Part shown: positions 1 to 7,216 of the stretch, one piece after another | Numbering within the stretch: position 1 is the first letter of the stretch | Layout of the letters: the number at the start of each line of letters is the position of its first letter | Source of the DNA: Nanobdellati archaeon | Lineage (GTDB): Archaea > B1Sed10-29 > JAGVWA01 | Length of the DNA stretch: 64,000 nucleotides | NCBI GenBank assembly: GCA_018304505.1 | Contig: JAGVWA010000002.1 | Coordinates: 19,342-83,341 of the forward strand | Reading direction: 5' to 3' | Notes under the pieces: generated by a model | Databases searched by the model: none | The model's input: only the letters and a program-made list of their open reading frames with translations | Told to the model about the DNA's origin: nothing | Position numbers and translations under genes: made by a program

Positions 1-726
1 GAGTTAGGGGAACAAGAAAAGCAGCCGTACTACTATACGGAGTACATGAAGGACGGAAGCACTGCACTCGCAACGGGAATCTTCAAGGGAACGGCACCAT
101 TACAACAGCAAGTGACCGCAGTTGCCGAAACCACGGAAACAGATGTAACAGCTGAAACACCTGCTGGAACCACTAACGGAGTCGTGCTACCCCCCTCCCC
201 CCAAGCGACAAAGAGCTTGATATATGTGAAATCTGATGGAAGTGCTTCCCAACAATATAACGTAGACACTTATGTTAAGCCAACCCTTGGGCACTTGGTG
301 GAGACTCTTGGTTACGGCACAAGAAATGTCGACAGTGACTCGTATGTGACAGACAGAATTGGGGAAATATCAGGTTCAAGCGATTGGTATAACTGGGCCC
401 TTACAAAATCGCGTACTAGTGCATTCAGGCGTATAGAGCCAGATGATGTTAATCTTTTCATGTTCCTAGGCTCGCGTTTTGAGGATGGGTGGGTTACAAA
501 CAAGCTTGAGCCATTGAAAATTAGGGACTTTTTCAGTAGGCAAAATGCTGGTGATTATTACATAGAAGTGATTCCCGAGACGGTTATTGCGGCTACAGGT
601 GAAATCGAGAGGCACCCACTTGTTATCATTATTAATTCCGAACGTATGAATTCAAGTGATGCAAACTTATTCTATGCCGCTGCTCGGAATGATATTCCCC
701 TCAGAATTTCTTTTTGGACTAAGTAA
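1..726 (+). CDS. Unknown protein, 5' end outside window
   Basis: The frame is open from the first base and ends at TAA 724-726, so the gene starts upstream of the window. An internal ATG lies at 46. I recognise no family. The visible part has a Thr/Ala/Pro-rich stretch (roughly residues 20-65 counted from that ATG) that looks like a flexible linker. A mixed, hydrophilic region follows, ending in ILRISFWTK-like residues. No membrane segment is seen in the visible part. The linker suggests a secreted or multidomain protein, but that is inference. The stop codon is 1 nt before a 53-bp direct repeat that carries a promoter-like sequence. Confidence 0.6.
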   Translation, partial: ELGEQEKQPYYYTEYMKDGSTALATGIFKGTAPLQQQVTAVAETTETDVTAETPAGTTNGVVLPPSPQATKSLIYVKSDGSASQQYNVDTYVKPTLGHLVETLGYGTRNVDSDSYVTDRIGEISGSSDWYNWALTKSRTSAFRRIEPDDVNLFMFLGSRFEDGWVTNKLEPLKIRDFFSRQNAGDYYIEVIPETVIAATGEIERHPLVIIINSERMNSSDANLFYAAARNDIPLRISFWTK

Positions 727-727
727 T

Positions 728-780
728 GCTGCACTGTAAACGTTTATAAACCCGCGCTGAGTGTTTTTGCGCGATGATGA
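728..780 (+). repeat. Direct repeat copy 1 (promoter-like), left of ATPase gene
   Basis: This 53-bp block recurs at 2171-2223 with three mismatches. It contains a TATA-like GTTTATAAA and ends at a GATGA start-like sequence. In copy 2 the same sequence is the promoter and start codon of the membrane protein gene at 2217. In copy 1 it leads only to a 19-codon open frame (774-830) that runs into the ATPase gene's 3' end, so it looks like a relic of the duplicated gene start. Confidence 0.85.
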
Positions 781-812
781 GCCGTTCAGCGAAAATACGC
801 AGATGCACGCGC

Positions 813-2063
813 TTACTTCAATCCGTGTAGCATGAACTTCCACGCTGGAATAAGATGGATTTTTCCGTGTTCTGTTTTTATTTCATTTTCAGTGTCCTTT
901 GTTATTATGATGCCTTTCTTGGTTTTGAATTTTTTCATAAATTCTTTTGTTCCTTTTAGGTCATCTGATACTATATTGTGCTGATATTTTACTTCTACGG
1001 GTGTCTTGTTAATGACCGCGTCTACGTCATAGCTGTTTTTCCAGAACATGTTTGTTCCCAAGGCATTGATGACGGCCGTCTCTACCATTCTTCCGAAAAA
1101 GGAATCGTCTATAATTGGCTTGTATGCGCTTATTATGCCCGTGTCGGTTAGGTATGCTCTCTTGGTTTTTCTTAGTGTGGACACGCCCCCTTTTCTGTAG
1201 TTTCCAAGTAATTTTACGACAAACCCCTCCTCTAGGATCATGACATATTCACTTACTGTTTTTCTATTCAAATCAAATTGCTGTGCAATTGATTGGTAAC
1301 TTACGTCCATGCCGGGGTTTATCGCGATTGCTTCCATGATTTTTTTAAGTTTGTCAAGGTCGCGTATATGAAATAGTTGTAAAAAATCTTTGTAGATTAT
1401 TTTGTCAATCACAATTGAGCGAATGTATTCTTTTGTTTGCCGCGCGTCTTCATTTATAACTTCTGGAAAACCACCACGTAGGATATATTCAACGAGTTCC
1501 TGCTTAATCTTTGCTTGCGGCAAATTAATGTTTTTATTGCGCAGTTCGAGAAATTCCTTGAATGACAGGCTTGGCAGATAATGCTCATAAATGCGGCCAG
1601 CCAATGTTTCTTTAGTTTTTTGCGCTATAAATAGGCCTTCTGATCCACTGAGTACGAACTTCATTTTTGGATAAAGGTCATAGTATTTTTTAAGCTGGTT
1701 TTGCCAATTTTCTAGTTTTTGAATTTCATCAAGGAAAAGGTACGTTTTATCATGCCTGAAGTCCACGCCTTGCAGTTCTTTGTAACTAGTTAATATGTCA
1801 TTTAGGTCTTTTACTGTTTCATCAAAGGAGAAGTACAGCACTTGCTTAGCGTCAACCCCGGTTGTGAGCAAGTGATTAATGGTTTGTCTCATCATCACTG
1901 TTTTTCCTACTCGTCGTAAGCCAATAATTGATATTATCTGTCTTTTGCCAAGCTGGGATAACACTTCCTGCAACAAGTGCCGTTTATATGTTTCAAGCAA
2001 TTCAGGAGGTACTCTGCGTGTGAACCACCATTCATTAAATTCCTCAAGAACCTCTTTTCTCAT
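813..2063 (-). CDS. AAA ATPase with C-terminal DUF4143-type domain
   Basis: The 416-residue protein has a Walker A GLRRVGKT at residues 48-55 and a Walker B LFLDE at 109-113, typical of the AAA_14 family. A sensor-like SGS follows near 139-141. A winged-helix segment lies around 255-295, and the C-terminal part contains the PVEVKYQ nuclease-like core of DUF4143 proteins. These ATPases are widespread in archaea and often mobile; their substrate is not known. A TATA-like TTTAAATAT lies about 25 nt before the ATG, giving a leaderless or short-leader mRNA. The gene is visibly more AT-rich than its neighbours and sits between two copies of a 53-bp repeat, both signs of acquisition by transfer. Confidence 0.88.
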   Translation of the reverse strand: MRKEVLEEFNEWWFTRRVPPELLETYKRHLLQEVLSQLGKRQIISIIGLRRVGKTVMMRQTINHLLTTGVDAKQVLYFSFDETVKDLNDILTSYKELQGVDFRHDKTYLFLDEIQKLENWQNQLKKYYDLYPKMKFVLSGSEGLFIAQKTKETLAGRIYEHYLPSLSFKEFLELRNKNINLPQAKIKQELVEYILRGGFPEVINEDARQTKEYIRSIVIDKIIYKDFLQLFHIRDLDKLKKIMEAIAINPGMDVSYQSIAQQFDLNRKTVSEYVMILEEGFVVKLLGNYRKGGVSTLRKTKRAYLTDTGIISAYKPIIDDSFFGRMVETAVINALGTNMFWKNSYDVDAVINKTPVEVKYQHNIVSDDLKGTKEFMKKFKTKKGIIITKDTENEIKTEHGKIHLIPAWKFMLHGLK

Positions 2064-2170
2064 ATGTCCATTACACTGGGCACATATTTAAACTTTATGT
2101 CCGGTATAAGTGCCAAATATAGAGGGTTTGTGCGGGGCGTTGAGTGCAGGCCGAAACAAACTGACTGCGC

Positions 2171-2223
2171 GCTGCACTGTAAACGTTTATAAACCCGCGT
2201 TGAGTGTTTTTGCGTGATGACGA
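2171..2223 (+). repeat. Direct repeat copy 2, containing promoter of the membrane operon
   Basis: This is the second copy of the repeat at 728-780. Here it provides the TATA element (GTTTATAAA at 2186-2194) and the ATG (2217) of the following gene, with the TATA centre about 27 nt before the start. It is therefore the functional copy, and a leaderless transcript is expected. Confidence 0.8.
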
Positions 2224-2657
2224 ACTGGGTGCTGCAGCTGAACTTTGGCAACAACACGAATCCGTTACTGGGCCTGTTCAAGTCGCTGTTCCTGATTTTC
2301 GACCAGATCATTGGCAGCATTGACAGGATTCTCGTCAACATCATTCCGCAGTACAACATCGTGAAGCTGGGCTTCAGGGTCCTGATTTTGCTGTACATCA
2401 TCTCATTTGTCAGGGAGAAATTCGGCGGCGGAGCCCTAGGCACTATTGCGGCGCTGGTGGCTGCATACGTTTTTATATTCCAGCTCCCATTTTTGCAATT
2501 TGCGGTGCTGGCTTATATTATACTGACCATGGGCATTTCCAATATCCTGCTTGACGTGGCCCTGGCCAACCCGTTCAAGATGATTGGCAAGAAGGGCAAG
2601 CCGGAAGCACCCCATGGCGGAGCGCAGCACCCGGATGGCGGGGGAGACGTGTTCTAG
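2217..2657 (+). CDS. Small multi-helix membrane protein
   Basis: The 146-residue protein has hydrophobic stretches around residues 20-42, 58-67 and 75-118, so it has about three or four membrane helices. The tail is short, hydrophilic and rich in Gly, Pro and His. A GTG at 2214 is in frame, but the ATG at 2217 fits the TATA spacing better. I recognise no family. The gene opens a co-directional run of small membrane protein genes; the next starts 2 nt after its stop, so the two are probably cotranscribed. The length and lack of soluble domains suggest a structural or scaffold role in the membrane, but no function is assigned. Confidence 0.75.
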   Translation: MTNWVLQLNFGNNTNPLLGLFKSLFLIFDQIIGSIDRILVNIIPQYNIVKLGFRVLILLYIISFVREKFGGGALGTIAALVAAYVFIFQLPFLQFAVLAYIILTMGISNILLDVALANPFKMIGKKGKPEAPHGGAQHPDGGGDVF

Positions 2658-2658
2658 C

Positions 2659-2994
2659 ATGGCATCACGGGGTTTTGCAATAGGCACGTGGTACTTCATA
2701 CTCTTCCTGGTAATCATGGCGTTCTTCCTTGTGGGGCCAATAATCTTGGCAGAAGCCTTCCCTGTACTGAAGATAATGCTGCTCGCGTTCTTTTGCTACG
2801 AGATTTACAAGTTTGTTGAAGCGCGCGTGGGCGGCGGCGTGCTGACGTATGTGCTCTCAGGCATACTGATTTATGTCTTCGTCATTGTGCTGTGGCCGCT
2901 CCTTGTGGCGTCGTACTTCTTCACGGTCATTGTAGGCCTGGGCCTGTTCGGGCCGATACTGTTCCAGCTGCAGCACGCGGTCGAGGGCAAGTAG
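2659..2994 (+). CDS. Small multi-helix membrane protein
   Basis: The 111-residue protein is almost wholly hydrophobic, with about four helices and a short basic C-terminus. The frame is open upstream to 2584, but that would overlap the previous gene deeply. The ATG at 2659, one base after the previous stop, is the sensible start. A Gly-rich turn (VGGGVLTY) sits between helices 2 and 3 and resembles the GGGALG turn of the preceding protein, so the two may be distant paralogues. No family is recognised. The pair is followed by a 538-nt gap without a recognisable gene. Confidence 0.75.
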   Translation: MASRGFAIGTWYFILFLVIMAFFLVGPIILAEAFPVLKIMLLAFFCYEIYKFVEARVGGGVLTYVLSGILIYVFVIVLWPLLVASYFFTVIVGLGLFGPILFQLQHAVEGK

Positions 2995-3532
2995 CTGAAG
3001 GGCTGGGCGGCAGTCGGTTTTAGGAAAGTTTTAAATTGGACTGTTCTATTATGAAAATCCACATCGTGAGTTTATATACTTTGGGATTTAATAAAATATA
3101 AACGTAAATTTCAAAGTTAATTTATTTGGTTCTTCTGCGCCGCATGCTTGGGGTATTTTGAGTTTGAAATACTCCCGGTCGTGGAAGCCGTATGCTCTTC
3201 TCCTACAATATGGCAGAAGGGACCCCATTTTTATCACCTTATCCTAAACTAGCAGAAGAGCTGTATTTTATTAGGGCCTAGGGTCATTCTCTGTTAGCCG
3301 CCACCTAAGAATTTTATATAGTTTCTAATAAACCAGCCTAGAAATGCGAATGTGTTTTTTGATCCGCGCGCCCAGGATGGGATGGAGTTATATACTTTTT
3401 GTCATATATGCTAATGGGTATATAATTTTCCTGGGCGTGCCCTTTTACCAGATAACGTTAAAATACTTTGGGGGTTTAGTACTATAGTATTATAGTATAT
3501 TTAGTGTTAGGGTATTATACAACGGTGAAAAA
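2995..3532. other. 538-nt gap with several hairpins and promoter-like elements
   Basis: No protein gene is supported here. TATA-like sequences occur near 3028, 3070, 3312 and 3466. Hairpin arms include GGGGTATTT/AAATACTCCC (3150-3175), GCTCTTCT 3194-3201 with AGAAGAGC 3254-3261, and the large inverted repeat at 3367-3440. A 16-codon frame at 3051-3101 is too short to call. The last 80 nt hold the promoter and ribosome binding site (GGTGA) for the gene at 3533. Nested long-range pairing in a gap of this size suggests an unidentified structured RNA. I see no SRP or RNase P signature. Confidence 0.5.
3367..3440. repeat. Large imperfect inverted repeat
   Basis: Outer arms CGCGCCCAGGA (3367-3377) and TCCTGGGCGTGC (3429-3440) pair over about 11 bp with one G-T. 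Inner arms TTATATAC (3388-3395) and GTATATAA (3418-3425) pair perfectly. The two stems are separated by 10 nt on the left and 3 nt on the right, and the apical loop is about 22 nt. Each inner arm is also TATA-like, so the element could be a structured RNA or a pair of opposed promoters. Confidence 0.7.
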
Positions 3533-3769
3533 ATGGGAAACGTGTTCGCGGACGTGCAGCTTGCTATTACATTGATACTGTTCATAATGCTCTTCCAGTG
3601 GTCTATTGAATTCACAGCCTCGATTTTCCTGGGCGCAGTGCTGGCCCTTGTTGTGGCATACCTCACCTTCTTCAGCCACTTCGAGATCCTGCTCCTGATC
3701 CTTGTGCTGTTCTTCGGCGCGCCGTTTTTCAAGGGCCTTCTCGAGGGCATTAAGGAAGGCGTAAAATGA
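3533..3769 (+). CDS. 78-residue two- or three-helix membrane protein
   Basis: The protein consists of three closely spaced hydrophobic segments (about residues 8-25, 28-48 and 50-65) and a short charged end (EGIKEGVK). The ATG follows a GGTGA ribosome binding site 5 nt upstream. A near-palindrome of TACTATAGTA type at 3478-3500 lies in the promoter region and could bind a regulator. It is the first gene of an operon of small membrane proteins that continues to about 6754. No known family is recognised. Confidence 0.75.
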   Translation: MGNVFADVQLAITLILFIMLFQWSIEFTASIFLGAVLALVVAYLTFFSHFEILLLILVLFFGAPFFKGLLEGIKEGVK

Positions 3770-3793
3770 CGAGGTTTTTCTGGGGGGCTTAGC

Positions 3794-4096
3794 ATGGATT
3801 CGCTGTCGATAGTCATCGTGCTCCTCGTCACGTTCCTGGCATACCAGCAGGGCATACCGTGGCTTTTCTGGGGCTCAGTGCTGCTGTTTGTAGTCACTGT
3901 CAGGCAGCCCAGCGTGATCATTGTGTTCGGGTTGGGCCTGCTGGCGCTGCAATTCCTCAGGCTGCAGGACTTCTGGTTTATTATACTCGCCATCATCGTT
4001 GCCTTTGTGTTGATGACACAGAAAGAGCAACCCAAGCCCGCAGGCGGCGAAGAGCTCTACTCCCCTGAGCTGATGGAGCTCCTTGGTGGTAAGTAA
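3794..4096 (+). CDS. 100-residue membrane protein with acidic tail
   Basis: About four hydrophobic segments fill residues 5-75, followed by a short soluble tail ending in YSPELMELLGGK. The tail motif (Y-S-P-E-x-M-E) resembles the YPEKMEI motif found after the membrane hairpin in the next three proteins, so it may be a diverged member of the same set. The stop codon overlaps the next ATG (TAATG, 4094-4098), which indicates translational coupling. No family is recognised. Confidence 0.75.
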   Translation: MDSLSIVIVLLVTFLAYQQGIPWLFWGSVLLFVVTVRQPSVIIVFGLGLLALQFLRLQDFWFIILAIIVAFVLMTQKEQPKPAGGEELYSPELMELLGGK

Positions 4097-4446
4097 TGAA
4101 GCTTGACAATTCAGTGCTTGTGGCAGTCATCATCGTGCTGGCCTTCGGATTCCTTAACAAGCTCATAGTGCCGGCGATATTAGTAAGCATAGCAGTGGTT
4201 TATTTTATGGCAAAGCCAGAACCGGCGCCAGCCCTAATTACAGACACAGGGCAGCCCAAGGTAGAACCAATCAGGGTCCAGCGGGTTTACACAGGCCCGA
4301 AATCAATATACCCTGAGAAGATGGAGATCCACCTTAAGGGCGAAAAGGCCAAGCAGATCCACCTAAAGGAAGGCGCCAAGGGCACGCTCAAGGAACTTGG
4401 CAGGTGGGCGAAGTACTTCCTGACTGGAAAAATCGATGAAAAGTGA
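4096..4446 (+). CDS. Two-helix membrane protein with YPEKMEI tail motif
   Basis: The 116-residue protein has a membrane hairpin (residues about 5-40) followed by a soluble tail. The tail carries YPEKMEIHL near residue 72 and is Lys-rich towards the C-terminus. The two following genes encode proteins of nearly the same length and plan: YPEKQEIV in one and IPEKMSMK in the other. I infer a local paralogue family generated by tandem duplication. The start overlaps the preceding stop by 1 nt. No function is known; the plan suggests a small membrane subunit repeated within one complex. Confidence 0.78.
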   Translation: MKLDNSVLVAVIIVLAFGFLNKLIVPAILVSIAVVYFMAKPEPAPALITDTGQPKVEPIRVQRVYTGPKSIYPEKMEIHLKGEKAKQIHLKEGAKGTLKELGRWAKYFLTGKIDEK

Positions 4447-4463
4447 TCGCGGAGTGATATGCA

Positions 4464-4814
4464 ATGTCGAATAACAACACGTATGCGCTGCTCGCCATAA
4501 TAATTTTGGCTTCACTGTACCTGAAATTGCAGTGGCTCACCATAGGTTTGGTGCTGTTAACCGTGCTGTTGTATGTGTCAGAATCAAAGCCAGCAAAGGC
4601 CGAGGGGGCAAAGGCTGCACCAGGTTCGCAAGGGCCGACGCTGCGGCCTGTGATTTATGAGGACGTTGGGCCTGTGCCATCACTGTATCCTGAAAAGCAG
4701 GAAATCGTTATAGTTACAGAGCCCCCAAAAGTAGCAGCCACAATGGTGCTGGAGTCGCTGGCCAACATAACCTCGTCAGTGTTCTGGCTGTTTAAAGGAC
4801 TAATGAGGAAATGA
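4464..4814 (+). CDS. Two-helix membrane protein with YPEKQEI tail motif
   Basis: The 116-residue paralogue of the preceding protein has a membrane hairpin at residues about 7-38, an Ala/Lys linker, then LYPEKQEIVIV near 71-81. A further hydrophobic or amphipathic segment (SSVFWLFKGLM) lies at the end. The ATG is 17 nt after the previous stop, and its own stop overlaps the next start in an ATGA arrangement (4811-4814). No known family is recognised. Confidence 0.78.
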   Translation: MSNNNTYALLAIIILASLYLKLQWLTIGLVLLTVLLYVSESKPAKAEGAKAAPGSQGPTLRPVIYEDVGPVPSLYPEKQEIVIVTEPPKVAATMVLESLANITSSVFWLFKGLMRK

Positions 4815-5155
4815 TAAACATGAACACGACGCAACTGATATTAATCCTCATTGCTGCGCTGCTCGTTTACATTGGATACGGCATTCCTGCGCTTGTGCTG
4901 CTCGGGATCGCGTTCATGGTGAAGGAAAAACCAGCAGCCTCAAAGGCGGGCGCTGCAGGCGCGGGCGGCATCGCGCCCATCCAGATACCGTATCAGGCAC
5001 CGTACACCATTCCAGAGAAAATGTCCATGAAGATGGGAGAGGCCAAGGCGGGAAAACGCAAGTGGGAAGGCCCGATGGAAGACGTCGCAGGTGGTCTCGG
5101 TGGTATAATCGGCAAGCTCCTTGGCAGGGCAGTAAGTGGGGGCAAGAAAAAATGA
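4811..5155 (+). CDS. Two-helix membrane protein with IPEKM tail motif
   Basis: The 114-residue protein has a membrane hairpin (about 6-36), an Ala/Gly-rich linker, then TIPEKMSMKMG near 66-76. A basic, glycine-rich C-terminus ends in GGKKK. The start at 4811 overlaps the previous stop; an ATG at 4820 is an alternative that would leave a 5-nt gap. It is the third clear member of the PEK-motif set. No function is assigned. Confidence 0.76.
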   Translation: MINMNTTQLILILIAALLVYIGYGIPALVLLGIAFMVKEKPAASKAGAAGAGGIAPIQIPYQAPYTIPEKMSMKMGEAKAGKRKWEGPMEDVAGGLGGIIGKLLGRAVSGGKKK

Positions 5156-5183
5156 GGCCGGAGACAATTTGGTAGTGATCAAT

Positions 5184-5918
5184 ATGATCTGGTGGCTCTT
5201 TATTTTTCTTGTCTTGCTCGGGGTTTACATGAACAACATCGTTGTGCTTGCAGCAGCGCTCATCATCCCGCTTCACGAATTCTTCCTGAAACAGCAGGCG
5301 CAAGCCATGATGCCTACTAAACCAATGCCCAGGGAGCATGCTGCAGTTCCCGTGCATGAAGACGCGCACATACGGATTCAGGATGAAATAATTCAGGGCC
5401 CTGCGCCGCCGCATCCGCTTGAGTCATTTGACGTCTGGCGAAGGCCGTTCCCAGTGAATTTAGTGACACAGCTCGGGCTTACAGCTGCGCCTGTTGTACA
5501 TCCAGAAACAGGAAAGCAGGTTTACAGTGCTGAGGGCAAGCCCCTGATTGCACCAGCGATAGAGGCGAAAGAGCAGACTATCCCTCAGATATTGGCAGAA
5601 AAGCCCGAATACAGCAAAGACCCGCTGGTTAGAAGCAAGCTATTTATAGACTTCCCGCTTTACAACATCAGTGGCATCATCAAGTACGGTGGCGAGCTGG
5701 CGAGGGCCGTAGCTGAGCAGCCCGAGGTGTTTGAAGTAAAAGGGATGATGGAGACGCAGCTGGGGCAGCAGATAAAAACAATGCGCGCAGTTCAGCAAAG
5801 GTATTTTGAAGAAGTGGCTGCGTTCAACAAGATGCCGCGTGGGCCGGAAAAGCAGAAGGAGTATGAAAGGCTCAAGGGCCTTGACACAGCGTTGAAAAGA
5901 ACAGGATGGTTAAAATGA
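5184..5918 (+). CDS. N-terminally anchored protein with long soluble domain
   Basis: The ATG at 5184 gives 244 residues that begin with a tight membrane hairpin (MIWWLFIFLVLLGV onwards, residues 1-33), as in the preceding three proteins. The rest is a helical, charged domain of about 200 residues. The frame is open upstream to 5136, inside the previous gene, but the hairpin argues for 5184. Features include a Pro-rich segment (about residues 50-85) and a basic end. The gene overlaps the next by a few bases. It may be the large member of the same complex; no family is recognised. Confidence 0.75.
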   Translation: MIWWLFIFLVLLGVYMNNIVVLAAALIIPLHEFFLKQQAQAMMPTKPMPREHAAVPVHEDAHIRIQDEIIQGPAPPHPLESFDVWRRPFPVNLVTQLGLTAAPVVHPETGKQVYSAEGKPLIAPAIEAKEQTIPQILAEKPEYSKDPLVRSKLFIDFPLYNISGIIKYGGELARAVAEQPEVFEVKGMMETQLGQQIKTMRAVQQRYFEEVAAFNKMPRGPEKQKEYERLKGLDTALKRTGWLK

Positions 5919-6754
5919 TGACGAAGAAAATGTTCATGGCGTTGGGGATGCTGATTTTCATGTTTGCCGCAGTTCCGCTAGCAGTCGCGCAGGAAACCCC
6001 CGAGTTAGAAATAGGGACTCCGTATGAGGAAATTCCGCAGGAGGAAATTGACGCTGCAATACAGGCTGCGCACGCAGCGGAAATCGCAACCACTAATCTC
6101 TTGAGCACCGGCATTTCGATTGACGAGGACCTTGGGTGTTATGATCGGCCTGACGGCGGCAAGGAATGCCTTAACCCGATAGTGTTTTTTGAAGAGCCAG
6201 TGACGTTCACAGACGACGTTTTCTGCTATTCAAGCAACCCCGAGGCGAGATGCACCAGTGACTGCAATGACATCCTGGACCTTGGCTGCACCACATCGAT
6301 AAGAACCACGCAGGCTTCTGAAAAAGAGCTGTGCGTTGACGTGATTTCAAAAACAGGTGACGTTCGGGTTGAAGTTGAGTGCGAAAACATCACCATAAAC
6401 GTGCAGGAATTCGACACGGGCCTTTTCCCTGGCGTCATAACGTCTTACGCGAACTGTCAGAAAAGAGTTACCGATGCCGATGCAGATGTGGCTGGCGGCC
6501 CGCAGGTGTATGAAGTGCAGTGCCCATTCAAGGGCAAAACCTTCCTTGTAAACGGAGGTATAATGCACTACGGGGCCTTCATGATCAAGGACATTCTTTC
6601 AGAGACATCGCCGCAACAAATCGAGGTAAAGACCGTGTTTGCGGGCCTGCTGCTATTGATTTTCGTGTGGGCGCTCATTCCTACTCTGCTACAGAAGAAA
6701 AAACCGACTGTGGCTGTGGTACCAAAACCCCCGAAACCAAGCAAGCGCAGATAA
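5906..6754 (+). CDS. Secreted Cys-rich protein with C-terminal membrane anchor
   Basis: The protein starts with a signal peptide whose hydrophobic core (FMALGMLIFMFAAVPLAVA) ends in an AVA-Q cleavage site. The outside domain contains at least ten cysteines, many in pairs (for example CYSS, CTSDCND, CPF), so disulfides are likely. A C-terminal helix (VFAGLLLLIFVWALIPTLL) and a basic tail anchor it with the bulk outside the cell. Starts at 5906, 5915 and 5918 are all possible; the first overlaps the previous gene by 13 nt. As the last gene of the operon it is the most likely extracellular face of the small-membrane-protein complex. Confidence 0.78.
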   Translation: MVKMMTKKMFMALGMLIFMFAAVPLAVAQETPELEIGTPYEEIPQEEIDAAIQAAHAAEIATTNLLSTGISIDEDLGCYDRPDGGKECLNPIVFFEEPVTFTDDVFCYSSNPEARCTSDCNDILDLGCTTSIRTTQASEKELCVDVISKTGDVRVEVECENITINVQEFDTGLFPGVITSYANCQKRVTDADADVAGGPQVYEVQCPFKGKTFLVNGGIMHYGAFMIKDILSETSPQQIEVKTVFAGLLLLIFVWALIPTLLQKKKPTVAVVPKPPKPSKRR

Positions 6755-6793
6755 AGCAGGCGTCAATAAAGCAGGTGCGGCAGACAAAACAGC

Positions 6794-6869
6794 GTCAAAG
6801 GCGCATGAGCATCTTGCGCCGTCAGAGGCGTATGAGCATCTTGCGCCGTCAAAGGCGCATGAGCATCTT
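6794..6869. repeat. 27-bp tandem repeat, 2.8 copies, forming hairpins
   Basis: The unit GTCAAAGGCGCATGAGCATC plus TTGCGCC occurs at 6794-6820, 6821-6847 and, partially, 6848-6869. One or two substitutions separate the copies. Adjacent copies create GCGCC-GTCAAA-GGCGC hairpins at 6816-6831 and 6843-6858. The last copy overlaps the 3' end and stop codon of the minus-strand gene at 6849. The block lies between two convergent genes and could act as a bidirectional terminator. Confidence 0.85.
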
Positions 6870-7148
6870 CTTGTTCAGGTCCAAGAGTTTCTCATTCAAT
6901 TCTTTAATGGAAACAAGCAACGGCTTCAAGCCTTCAAGCATTTCCTTGATTGTGTGCACCTCATCGGCCAATTCGTGCGATTCCTTTTCAGACAAGCCGG
7001 AAACGCTGCCATGCAGCGCCTCGATTTTCTTCTGGTGCTCTTCAAGGTCACTTTTCACAGTGTCCAAGACCCGCGAAACTTCCTCCGGGGACTCTGGCTC
7101 TGGCGCCGGTTCAGGCGCTGCGCCCGTTGTTTCTTCTTCATCCTGCAT
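6849..7148 (-). CDS. 99-residue coiled-coil protein
   Basis: The sequence has an acidic, Pro/Glu-rich N-terminus (residues 5-25) and a long heptad-patterned helix (about 25-95). It ends in KKMLMRL, and its stop codon lies inside the 27-bp tandem repeat. No membrane segment is seen. It is divergent from the 513-residue gene at 7217, with a shared 68-bp promoter region. The competing plus-strand frame (6520-7152) lacks sensible composition. It resembles in style the coiled-coil protein at 9543-10028. Function is unknown. Confidence 0.72.
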   Translation of the reverse strand: MQDEEETTGAAPEPAPEPESPEEVSRVLDTVKSDLEEHQKKIEALHGSVSGLSEKESHELADEVHTIKEMLEGLKPLLVSIKELNEKLLDLNKKMLMRL

Positions 7149-7216
7149 TTAATCACTCAACGTACACTGGTATTTAGTAACAAAGGTATATATATTAACA
7201 TTCGCTTTATTAGCAC
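7149..7216. promoter_or_regulatory. Divergent promoter region
   Basis: A symmetric GTATATATATTA (7185-7196) can serve as the TATA box in either direction. It lies about 27 nt before the plus-strand ATG at 7217, giving a leaderless mRNA, and about 40 nt before the minus-strand ATG at 7148. Confidence 0.6.

Noticed and set aside
813-2063. Insertion sequence carrying the ATPase
   Set aside because: No transposase motif and no terminal inverted repeats were seen, only direct repeats.
3051-3101. 16-codon frame MKIHIVSLYTLGFNKI with a TATA-like box
   Set aside because: Too short to support a gene; may be a remnant, but nothing downstream continues it.
6794-6869. Possible CRISPR-like repeats
   Set aside because: The 27-bp units are contiguous with no spacers.
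6520-7152. Plus-strand 210-residue frame
   Set aside because: It overlaps the secreted Cys-rich protein gene, the tandem repeat and the coiled-coil gene; its composition is not protein-like.
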